A DNA stretch of 64,000 bases, from contig QXCR01000049.1 in the NCBI GenBank assembly GCA_004380135.1, positions 124,001 to 188,000 on the forward strand, in the 5' to 3' direction. The DNA is from Stemphylium vesicarium. Its lineage: Eukaryota; Ascomycota; Dothideomycetes; Pleosporales; Pleosporaceae. The position numbers and the translations under genes are program-made. The notes below the pieces were generated by a model. It saw only the letters and a list, made by a program, of their open reading frames with translations, was not told the DNA's origin and did not search any database. Shown here one piece after another: positions 10,006 through 19,529 of this stretch (positions are counted from its first letter, which is position 1; each line of letters starts with the position of its first letter).

Positions 10006-11739
10006 TCAAGCCTCGTTGCCACAACAATTACCATACGGCATAGCACACTTAATCTCCGCCTGATTACAAGATTCGAGTCGGCAGAAACACGAGGCGTTGA
10101 TTGATACATCTGTACCAGCAGCAGCCACATTGAGCAGTTTCTTGATCAACAGCGCTTCGACCGTGCGTCCAAGGCGGACCAGACACTCATGATAACCATG
10201 CAGCGCCCAGACATTATTGGGGTGTTGATGCACGCGAACAAATGACTCGTTCAGGCCAAGGTCCTCTGCATAAGCGGCCGCTGCCTTCTCCACTTGGCCT
10301 TGCTCAAGGGCAAGCGCCGCAAACGCGTGTCGAGTCGGGACCATCCATGCCCATGGCTCAGCATACTCTAGCAAGTCTTCGCGAGCAATGGCAAGCCTGA
10401 GACTCTCAAAGGCAGATTCGTGATTGCCTCGGCGGTACTCGATCTCACCGTCCAGCATGGCGGTAGCAACGCCAAGCACGTCGACGACTTTGTTTGGGAA
10501 GATCAGGCGCGAAGACGGGACGAGCTTGGCTGCTTCGCGAAAGAGCACCCGCTCCTTGTCTGCCTCCTCGACATTCCCAGTTGCAGCCCACGCAATTCCT
10601 TTTCCATAATGTGTCATGGCTACGGTGCTGCAGTAGAGTTCTTTGTTTTGTGGAATTTTGAGCCCCTTCAGCTCCTCCCACATGCCAAATCGAATCAGGA
10701 CGTGGATGCGGACGGATTTGAAGAACTCCATCCAGGTAGCCATTGGGGGAGACTCGATAACCAGTAATTCCTCCGGAATCGTGGCCTCCATCCTCTCCAC
10801 AGAGTCTAAGGCAACGTGGGATTGGCCAGCCATCATGGCAGCATAGATGAGAGAGTGGTAATCGTGTAGGCGGTAAAGGCTGTAGAAATTGCATCCTCCC
10901 TCCTTGGCATAATACTTGTCGTCCGCTAGCGTAGCCTTGATGTTCGTATCAATGGCGCGGCGGTAATCCCCGACGAGAACATCGATATGGCTCGGCATGT
11001 GGTGCGCGTGGCCAGCGTCTGGGGCGAGACTGCGTAGTTGATCTGCAGCAACCAGGGCAGATTCCGGTGTCGAGGACATCTCCATCAGATGGATATACAT
11101 GTGTAGGATTCCAACGTGAGTACGAGACTCAGGGCGCTTCAAACCGTTCTCTAGAATAGCCTTGACATCTAGCACTGGGGTCTTCAGGTTCGGCTTTCCA
11201 GTGCTCTTTTCAAACATGCTCCACGGGTTGGTATTCATTAGAGCATCCGCAGCGAGCGTAACGACGTCCATGTCATCTCCGCCAAATTTCCGATACACCT
11301 CTTTCATTGCATCGGCATAGGCATAAGTTGATGGTGAGAAATCGTCGGGTATAGAGCTGGATGGGTACCGGTGCTGGATTGCGTTCACGAGTGCCTTCTC
11401 TATGGCCGAAGCTTCGGCTACATGCTCCTTTGCCTTTTGTACCATATCGTAGCAATATTTAAGCGATACTTGAAGATCGTCCTCGTCGAAGGCTGCCCAC
11501 TTCTTGTTGTAGTTGGGGCCCTTGGCAAAAGCAACACCCCAGTATCCCATGGCGCAGGATGGATCGTGAGCGACGACCTGTTCGAAGCATCGCACAGCTT
11601 CCATGTGGTTGAAGGCGTAAGCCCAGAGAAGGCCGCGGTCGAACCACACTTGTGCATCCCTATTTTCCGTAGTGATGGAGCGGTGGAATGTCCCAAGGTT
11701 GAAGTAGCCGACGGCAGCTGGAATGGCGATAGCAGACAT
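10006..11739 (-). CDS. TPR-repeat protein with Cys-rich tail
   Basis: Single exon, 577 residues, ATG at 11739. Tetratricopeptide-like helices run through most of the length: WFDRGLLWAYAFNHMEAVRCFEQVVAHDPSCAMGYWG appears in pieces near residues 32-68. A His-rich segment GHAHHMPSHIDVLVGDY lies near residue 245, and further TPR-like units sit toward the C-terminus. The last 30 residues are unusually Cys-rich (ASCFCRLESC, then CAMPYGNCC), which suggests metal binding. The family resembles bacterial and fungal TPR proteins of unknown role that carry HMPSHI. A broken paralogue lies inverted at 28126..29809. Its upstream region (12121-12181) carries two copies of the motif shared with the copper and zinc genes. 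The metal link is inferred from promoter motif, tail and neighbours; no enzymatic activity is implied. Confidence 0.8.
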   Translation of the reverse strand: MSAIAIPAAVGYFNLGTFHRSITTENRDAQVWFDRGLLWAYAFNHMEAVRCFEQVVAHDPSCAMGYWGVAFAKGPNYNKKWAAFDEDDLQVSLKYCYDMVQKAKEHVAEASAIEKALVNAIQHRYPSSSIPDDFSPSTYAYADAMKEVYRKFGGDDMDVVTLAADALMNTNPWSMFEKSTGKPNLKTPVLDVKAILENGLKRPESRTHVGILHMYIHLMEMSSTPESALVAADQLRSLAPDAGHAHHMPSHIDVLVGDYRRAIDTNIKATLADDKYYAKEGGCNFYSLYRLHDYHSLIYAAMMAGQSHVALDSVERMEATIPEELLVIESPPMATWMEFFKSVRIHVLIRFGMWEELKGLKIPQNKELYCSTVAMTHYGKGIAWAATGNVEEADKERVLFREAAKLVPSSRLIFPNKVVDVLGVATAMLDGEIEYRRGNHESAFESLRLAIAREDLLEYAEPWAWMVPTRHAFAALALEQGQVEKAAAAYAEDLGLNESFVRVHQHPNNVWALHGYHECLVRLGRTVEALLIKKLLNVAAAGTDVSINASCFCRLESCNQAEIKCAMPYGNCCGNEA

Positions 11740-12120
11740 GATGATGGAATTTGCTTGGGGTTTGGAATTGGGCGAATGGTGTGTTGGGGTTGAATAGGCT
11801 TATGACTTGGCGGTAGCTTAGACGAAGACCTGGATTTATACTCGAACTTTTCATTAACATCGCCCGTAGTTTGCCCGAAATGGTAGTCCTGAGCCACCAG
11901 TGCCTAAGCTTCATTCACGGAGCTATTAGTGGATAGCTGGAAGTGAAGACTCTACCAATGACATAACATACTGACTCAAAGAAAATGATTGCCTTGAGCA
12001 AACGATTGTTACTGAGGCGGACACGGCCTACTACTGGTTACCACAACTGCAACTTACCATGGCGCATTCGTGCATTCCGAGTAGGCCCGAAAATAGTGTA
12101 CCGTATGGGCTGACCGCTAT

Positions 12121-12181
12121 CCGCACAAATCGCTCAAGTAGGCCGCGCCGTAACAAGTTGCCGTCCGCACAAACCGCGCAT
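12121..12181 (-). promoter_or_regulatory. two copies of the shared TTTGTGCGG-type motif
   Basis: On the minus strand, GCGATTTGTGCGG (12133-12121) and ATGCGCGGTTTGTGCGG (12181-12165) lie about 400 bp upstream of the TPR gene start. The same pattern appears near 19.2-19.3, 24.4 and 27.6 kb. Interpreted as a candidate metal-responsive element. Confidence 0.5.
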
Positions 12182-12885
12182 GCTCGTCTCACCAATTAAC
12201 CTTGGCCTCTAAACAAGGCTCCACCGTCCCCCCCACCCTCAAAAAAAAAAACTCTGGTCACAGGGAAAATAAAAGAAGAAGGAGTTGAAAAGAAACACCA
12301 AGAACGTCTTGACGGCATGATAAATTGCAGGAGCCTAGTACAGTCGCTAGCGATTGCGGCTTCACCCTTACACGCACCTGCGCAACGGTTTGAACAGCCC
12401 CGCCTTCCGTACATAGCTTAGCGCTAGATGTCCGCTGCAGAGCAGGCGATATGATTGGTCAATCGTCGATCTAATGATGACTGGTCCTTGGAATGCTGCC
12501 TGCAGGGGTGAAGCCGCAATCGCTAAAGACTGTACATGAGGCGGCGGCGGAGATCTCTCCCACAATAAAAACGGCTTAGCGTTAATTGAAGTCCGGTGAA
12601 GACCCATTTTAGCGTCAAGCCTTGGCGATCCCTGGTAACGGAGTCGCTTATTAATCAGAAATATGCACGGCCTCGGGTCCCTTAAAGTACCGTGTCTCCA
12701 CATTTGTTGTTAAACTCTACCCTCACTTTATTCACTTTATATAACGCTCATCCACGCTATGCTTCGGTTGCTGCATTGCGTCAATTTCGGCCCTACTCAA
12801 CTCGGAGCTCTATTCGAACAGATTGTATAAGCGTTCATAAGAGTTTCCAGGCTTGCTAGCATTGCTAAGCCCTGTCCACCGCTCA

Positions 12886-15126
12886 ATGGGCTTCGACTCT
12901 GCCGCCACTCACTTGGAAGCCGAGGCCGCGCTCGATTCGCCGGTCCTTGGTCTCCAGGTCAGTACCGATACCCCGAATCGATCGAGGCGGTCCTGCAACA
13001 ATTGCCACCGGCGCAAAGTTCGCTGTGACATGCAGAAGCCGTGCTCTCCCTGCTCCCGAGCCAATAAGCCATGTGTATATCCCCCGCCCGGGCAGCAGAT
13101 TCGGCGACCGAGGAGAACAACTATGGCATGGGTAGCAAACCGTGTCTCTAATCTGGAACGATATCTTCCTACGCTTCCGACGCTTCCGACGCTCCCCATG
13201 GCCGCAGAGGCCGAGTCTAAGGTTAAGGCGTCCGAGTTGTCCCCGCGGCATCCGACCGAAACAAAATCTCCGTCGACAGCCTTAGAGGACCGGGCTGTGA
13301 CAAGCTTGTCTACCGACTGTCGACACATGTTTGGAGACGAGATAATAGTGCAGAAGGGGTCACAAAGTCAGTATTTCAATGAGGTTTTCCTTTCTAGGGT
13401 CATAGAAGAGGTAAGATGTTCGATCAACTCCCCTATTCGGTTACCATAATGACTTAATTTAACCGAGCACAGCAACGTGACATCCAATCCGCTCTGGCAA
13501 CGCCGCGCAGCGAATGGCAGACATTGGTAGAAGGTTCTATCTATAATCCTATGGGAATCCTATCAGGAAAGTCAAATACTCAGGTATCATCTAGATTCTT
13601 TCCCTCGAGCCAGACGGGACTTAGGCTTTGGAACTTGTATCTCGAGAGGATAGACTCTTGTACCGGCTTGAAGGTCTTACACGTCCCTACGGACGAAGTT
13701 AAGGTTTGCGCAACGATTGATAATCCGGCAGGGGCTCAGTCAGAGAACCTAGCTTTGTGTTTTGCCATCTTCTATGCGACAATAGCAGCTGTTGAGCCTG
13801 CTGAAGCTCAGGCGGTGCTCGGAGATGTCATCACAAGCCAGTCGCGATTCAAAATTGGGTTTGAACAAGCTTTGGCCGACGCAGAAATCTTGGACAACCC
13901 AACGTTGACACTGCTATCCGCTTTGTCCATCTTTCTGGTAAGGTGTTCATGGTACTTGTTAATGCGAACGTGCATACGGTGTCAGTGCTGACTGGTGTAT
14001 ATCGCAGTCCGCCCTCCGAATTCACAATCGCGGTAAAGGGATTTGGATTCTTAATGGTCTCGCAATCCGCATAGCCCAGGCTATGGGTCTTCACCGCAAT
14101 GGCGAACGCCTTGGCCTCTCTCCTTTTGAGTCTGAACTACGTCGGCGCCTATGGTGGCATTTCCTTGACCGTGACAGCCGCGCAGGGGAAGATTATGGTC
14201 TGCAAAAACTCTGTAATCTTAGGTCCGACGCCGACCTACCTCTGAATGTCGATGACTCGGACCTCTACCTGGAGATGAAGGCTCTACCCCCTCCCAGATC
14301 TGGCCTGACAGCAATGACACTTCCCCTTGTGAGCTATCACATTGCACGTGCCGTGCACCGGCTTGCAGGCATAGTTGCAACATCATCACTTCTCTCTCCA
14401 CCACAGGAGTCGGTGCGCGCACAGATCATGACCGAGACAAAAGACCATATCAAAGAGTGGCTTCAGGAATACAACCCAGTCATTCCGCGACATCGGCTCG
14501 CGTTACTTGTATCGCGCCTCGCAGTACGTAAGGCTAATCTTGTTTCCCGTCAGCAGTGGCTGACGCTGCGGTTACCTAAACCTTGTGAGGCGTTAGCAAC
14601 GGAGGAGAACCTTGTAGAGGCACTCGAGCTATTGGAAATGGTGCTACAATTGTGGAAGGACGAGATGTTGAGACCATATTCATGGTCATGGAGGGCAAAT
14701 CCGGAGTATCACGTCACCATGTACCTGCTCTGGCATTTATGTGTACGCCCAGATGGTCCAAATGTGGATAGAGCGTGGAGTGCGATAAGTCTATTGTTCG
14801 AGATGGATGGGCAATTTGGAGACAGCTGGGGGTCCAAGGGAGCCATGTTGCATGCTTTAAAGGGGAAGGCCGAGATGATACGTGCTGAGAGACGAACACG
14901 CATTGGCATTGTTGACGAGACCTCGAAGCAGGAGGCGAGGCATACTGCGGCAACTGTTCAACAGCAAGGCGAGGCGGCCGCACCTTGGGCAGCCGTACAA
15001 AAGCCTGGTAGATACGAAGGGAATGATTGGCCCCGAGAACCTGAAGAAGTGCTAAACTGGGAGTCTTTTATAGAATCCCTTGGCTTAGAGGGGCAGAACC
15101 TGGACACGCTTTGGCAATACCAATAG
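12886..15126 (+). CDS. Zn(II)2Cys6 fungal transcription factor
   Basis: Three exons, 12886..13410, 13473..13937 and 14008..15126, with introns of 62 and 70 bp; 702 residues. The binuclear zinc cluster has the canonical spacing C-x2-C-x6-C-x5-C-x2-C-x6-C (CNNCHRRKVRC...CSPCSRANKPC). It is preceded by Arg-rich residues and followed by a Pro-rich linker and a TLPTLP repeat. The middle homology domain (fungal-specific TF domain) includes ELRRRLWWHFLDRDSRAGEDYG, here quoted in part, which is typical of the family. It acts in the nucleus. It sits between the TPR gene and the copper ATPase, so it could be the cluster regulator; that is inference from position. An in-frame upstream TTG is not used here, and the ATG at 12886 is the first. 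Confidence 0.88.
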
Positions 15127-15373
15127 ATTGCATTCTATACATGTTAGAGATAAACCATTATTTCTCATTCTCAGTGTATTAACGTGAGCCACAAGCTCGT
15201 GATGCACCCCACCAAGATTTTCCCCATCTCCACTCCCAACCCAAATGTATTAACAACCTGATCTTGAATCGCTCCGCTGTGAAGATAGAATCATTCTAGC
15301 TATCCAAGCAATAAAATCAAAGTAACACTTAGTCGGCGACGCGCTGCTGCAGTCCACAAGGTTTTTGAAGCTA

Positions 15374-15932
15374 ACGTCCCCTGCCCGCAAGGGAGAAATG
15401 CCCCTCAGCGAGATGAATCTAACCTCAATCCAAACCAATCCTCACCACGTTCACTTGTGGGCTTGCAGCGTATGCCCTCTTGTTCTTCAGGTCTTTCTCT
15501 ATCGCCCTGCATTTTGTAATAATCAAAATACGGTGGTTGTAGTCGCAACGACAGTCATGTCGCGCGTTGCGCCAGAGACCACTTTAGTTCTCACCCCTGC
15601 TCGATCACTACGGACCTCATTTCACGCAATCTGCAACTGCTACGGCGATAGATGCCACCGAGGTGCACATCGTCCCTCATTTCCAAGATGCTTGAGCCTG
15701 GAGAACATGTACTCCGAGCTTATCTCTGTGTCAAATTGACCTCCGCTTGGCGTTATAGCTCGATTGCAACTATCCTGTTTTCTCTGCTGCAATGTAGCAG
15801 AAGAGGCAAAAGTGTCTGGAATGCAGATGCACGGCAATTTCAGATCTCTAGAAGTGTATGGGGAAGGGTGAGGTGCCTGTAGAGTTGGCTCATCTCGCTG
15901 AGGGGCATTTCTCGCTTGCGGGCAGCGGACGT
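15374..15932. mobile_element. 559-bp MITE, copy 1
   Basis: Terminal inverted repeats of about 44 bp begin ACGTCCCCTGCCCGCAAG on the left and end in the complement on the right. They include GAGAAATGCCCCTCAGCGAG. TA dinucleotides flank both ends (15372-15373 and 15933-15934), as expected for a Tc1/mariner-pogo superfamily target duplication. A second copy of identical length lies at 30160..30718. No coding capacity. Confidence 0.85.
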
Positions 15933-16060
15933 TAACTTACCCTTCGAGCGCGACACAGAGGAAGGATATCACACCGCGATTACTATCCTGAATTATCACA
16001 GCTTCAAAGGCATAAAGATGAGGTAATTATTCATGTATATAAAAAAAGCTAAATGCACGA

Positions 16061-16502
16061 GTGTTTGCCCCTACGCTAGGTTATCTGCGTAAGATGGCCA
16101 ACCAACTGCTTGCTGTGCGCAATAGTGGCCAGGTCGGCGAGAACTGGGCTACCAACTTCATCCGCCGCAAGCCTGAGCTCAAATCTCAGTTAACTAAACA
16201 GCGCGATCGCAAGAGAACCTTGTGCAGCGACCTAGCAGTTATTAGCGCCTAACTTAACCTTATACAGAACGTAGAAAGCAAAGTACAACACCCCAAACAA
16301 AGATACCTACAATTTCGATGAGACTGGCTTTACGATAGGCTTCGCAGGGACTGTCAAGGTGATGACCGCTTCTGAGGGACGTACCCAACCCCTAGGCATC
16401 CAATCTGGCGACCGCGAGTGGATGACATTAATTGCTAGCATCAACGCAAAGGGCTTGACAATCCTACGTTTCCTTTTCTTTGAAGCTAAGAACTACAACT
16501 AA
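16061..16502 (+). pseudogene. decayed pogo-type transposase fragment
   Basis: The first part reads FAPTLGYLRKMANQLLA...NSGQVGENWATNFIRR. A later part reads YNFDETGFTIG...SGDREWMTLIASINAKG. Both match corresponding parts of the intact 548-residue transposase at 44327..45973. A stop and frame changes separate the blocks, and everything downstream of the first catalytic Asp region is lost. It abuts the terminal repeat of the next element at about 16523. Confidence 0.75.
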
Positions 16503-16522
16503 TTCTAACGTATGCCGTGTCT

Positions 16523-18081
16523 GTGCGCGTAACGAGCCAGTTCGCGTTACGAGCCACATCCCACATTATGAGCTTCATCCAAAATGAAGCTGTAGACGTC
16601 TACACAAAAGCTATTATCGCGAGAATTCTTGCTGATTAACTATATAGAGGCTTGTGCATCTTTTGTACTATTTGAATTTCGTTGGTGTCTTGATTTGGCG
16701 GCCGCTCGCGCTGGTTTTGGGTGGGGGAGACGCAGCTGGAGGACCAGCGTCAACACGACTTGCTGCAGCCACAACACGACGACGCTTTGTCGGATTTTTT
16801 ACAGCTTTGTGTGAGGCTTTTCGTTTGCCCTTGTTTAGTGTATCGCGAGATTTTTGTGAGGCTGCAGCTTCGCGTTGCTGCTTTTTGAGTGCCCGGGCGG
16901 CCGCAAGTTCCTCAGCTTTCGCCTTGCGCTCCTTCGCACGTTTCTCTTTTGCATGTTGTCGCGTTTCGTGACTCTCGTGAGGCCTTGCGATCGGTCGAGG
17001 GTGCGGTCGAGTTCTGGAGTATAGTACTGTGAAAGAGGCCCGAAGAGCACTACATCAAGCGGCTGTAAGCTGTGGGTAGCGTGAGGGGGGAAGATGGCCA
17101 AGAGGATGCGATTTCCGTGGCAAAAATCTATGAAATCGGTCGTGACATGGCTGCCGTGGCCGTTAAGGATGAGAAGTCTGTAATCACGTCGCGCTTTCTC
17201 CTTCGTGAAGCGATCAAAGACCTGTTGAAGCCATGCCAAACCTATATCGTTGTTGCTCCATCCCGTCGGTGAGTTTGAGAAGAAAACCTGGTGTTTCTCG
17301 AGCTCTACGGCGTCAAGCCAGCTCGATTGAAGCCTGGATGAGCCCTGGTACACGAGAGCTGGCGGCAATGACTCTCCAGAAGCGCATACGCAAGCCAGAA
17401 GCGTTATCCATTCACGGTTACCATCTTGTACGGCTGCCACCGACTGCTTTGAGCTCAAAGAGGCCCTAGAGAAGATCCTTTTGGCGCGTTTTGCGACACC
17501 AACGTAGAAGTCCTTCTCATCCATATTGTACGTGTTGCGCGCGTCAACGCTGTGCTCTCGCATCTTTGAGTGCAACATGTCGAAGTAGAGCTTGTACTTA
17601 TATGGTGGGTCAGCTTTGTGCCTGTCGCGATCGATTCTGGGGCTCCATTTGATGGTAAGCTTGTCGGCGTGGCGATGGAGAAACCGAGTAACCCAGCTTT
17701 CGGAAATCTTTCACTTTGTTATTGTTGAAGCGAAGTATTGCACCATCTCACGCGTCGGTGGCAATCCTCGCCTTGTGCATCTTTCTATCTATAGTACGAG
17801 TTCATGCTCCTCACGTGGGTTAAGGAATTGCTGGCGTTCTGCCATGGCTGCATAGGAACGTGTTTTACCTTGGTGTCGTCGCGACAACGTCGTTCGGTCA
17901 ACCTTGAACTTTTTCGCGACTTCGCGGTACGAGAATTTATCTCCTGGTTCTCGCGATTCGACATATTCAATCGCTTCTTGAATTAGATTCATGGTGGAGT
18001 TATGACGCGTTGAAGTTGGGACGGTTCACAATGCTATGATGTTCGGGTGGCTCATCCCGCGAACTGGCTCATCCGGCGCAC
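16523..18081. mobile_element. decayed pogo-type element with terminal inverted repeats
   Basis: The left end reads GTGCGCGTAACGAGCCAG then TTCGCGTTACGAGCCAC (16523-16557). The right end (18047-18081) is its near complement: GTGGCTCATCCCGCGAAC then TGGCTCATCCGGCGCAC. The internal GAGCC-containing motif recurs as it does in the two elements at 44-48 kb. It encloses the broken transposase on the minus strand. The exact outer ends and target duplication are not resolved. Confidence 0.7.
16835..17992 (-). pseudogene. pogo/Fot1-type DDE transposase, broken
   Basis: The N-terminal part (17992..17789) reads as a Psq helix-turn-helix (REVAKKFKVDRTTLSRRHQG). After a disrupted middle, the DDE core is open at 17578..16835 with NMDEKD and PLDV. 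The second catalytic Asp is replaced by Asn (LILNGHGSH instead of LILDGHGSH), a G-to-A change. The protein is frameshifted or deleted after LDRTLDRSQG and the C-terminus is scrambled. It cannot be an active transposase. Confidence 0.8.
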
Positions 18082-18339
18082 GGTCACTGTATCGAGAAAC
18101 GCACGAACTAATTAGCGATGTTCGGCAGCGCGGCATTCCGCCCGTCATTATCGGAAAGCCAAGACAACCGCGCCCGAGTCATGTGACTACATGGATCTGT
18201 GGGGTAATTGACGATCAGCGAGGATCAGAACTAGAGTATCCTTCTGTTATCCGGCGAGCCAGATATGAAATAAAAGCACGAAGACAACCGGATCATGGGC
18301 CAGATTGGCGAGCGTGCTTGCCAAGACAACTACAACAGC

Positions 18340-18558
18340 ATGAAACTGGTCGCCGTCGTTGGCTTAGTGTACCTCCCTGGTACCTTTGTATCCAATCTTT
18401 TTGGGATGAACTTTTTTTCGTTTGACAACGAAAGCGGTGAGCAGAGATAACAAGTTTCCGAAAAGTTCTGGCTATATTGGATAATCACTGCGCCTCTGAC
18501 ACTCTGCACGGTTATTATCTGGGCTCTGGCCAATTACAGAGACATGATTAAGCGGTAA
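18340..18558 (+). pseudogene. remnant of CorA-like Mg2+ transporter C-terminus
   Basis: From the ATG at 18340 the frame reads a first membrane segment (LVAVVGLVYLPGTFVSNLFG) followed by MNFFSF, giving the Gly-Met-Asn signature of CorA-type channels. After an in-frame TAA at 18448-18450, a second membrane segment (FWLYWIITAPLTLCTVIIWA) follows in the same frame and ends at TAA 18556-18558. This two-helix hairpin is the C-terminal pore module of fungal CorA-like proteins. The cytosolic N-terminal domain is absent upstream. I read it as a decayed fragment. Confidence 0.6.
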
Positions 18559-19529
18559 TCCAGAAACCGAGGAAGACATGAACATGCCGGAGCGAGGCTC
18601 GTATCACGTTCGTGCATTTGCGCTTCGCCTGGTTTTGTGAGAACAGCGCAGAGTTTGCTCGCATTCCCCTGTACGGCATCGCGCGCTGAGAAAGCAGCGG
18701 CTCATCTCCGTCGCAGGCTGAACGCCGCGCTGCAGAAACCCTTCTCAGTTGTCCGTCCAAACTCCCACCCTACGTACGGACCTCATCTTGGCGTTCACTT
18801 CACCAAAACCACGACTCTCTAGCTGCAGAAACAATTGACTTGTGCATCTGCCATGACGTCACTGACATAAATCATATTCATAATGCATAGGAGAGATTAA
18901 CTCGTCTGTGCGCCATCAGCTATTAGGAACAGACCCGAGGTACATGTGCGAATACCCCCATACTTCGATATCGACATCGACTTCAACCGTGTGTTTAGGT
19001 AGCGCGCCTCGTCGCTTATGCTTCAGATGTCCCGTTTTGTGCAGCTTTTCTTATGCCAGCCATTCGATGGCTTATTGTTCCCGTACGGTTCTTCGAGCAT
19101 ACAACCGGTACACGGGTTGTATAACATCCAGGCGAACGAAGTGAAGGTCAATCTGCTCTTCCGTGATAGACGATCTGCTTCGATAATGGAAGATCGTTGA
19201 CTGTAAGAGCCGATGCGACATTTGTGCGAATGGTGTGATGACGCAGCTAAGCGAGGTGGCGAATGCTCGACCGATGCGTGCTTTGTGCGGTGGTCCAGGG
19301 CCGGCTAGCCCCGGGTCGGTCCCACTGCGCGTTTAGTGCGAGACTGTATCTGCTCTCTTCGCTCATTCACTATCCAAGCTCGGACCTTCTTTCAGGCTCT
19401 ACTTGGTTCCAACAGCTCGTTCAGTCAGCTACCTTAGTATGATAATTTGTTCGCGCCATATTTAAGTCTAAATGCAACCGCCTTATTGCACAACCATTCC
19501 ATTTTCCTCCGTTCATCAAAAATCGCAAC
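18559..19529. other. upstream region of the copper ATPase
   Basis: No gene recognised. The right part holds the motif copies listed separately and presumably the promoter and leader of the ATPase. Confidence 0.5.
19213..19341 (+). promoter_or_regulatory. three copies of the shared TTTGTGCGG-type motif
   Basis: ATGCGACATTTGTGCGAA (from 19213), ATGCGTGCTTTGTGCGG (19274-19290) and TGCGCGTTTAGTGCGAG (from 19326) are spaced about 50-60 bp apart, 190-320 bp upstream of the ATPase start. Spacing and orientation suggest a regulator binding site array. Confidence 0.6.

Noticed and set aside
10420..10894. Frames opposite or overlapping the TPR gene
   Set aside because: Shadow frames of a strong coding region.
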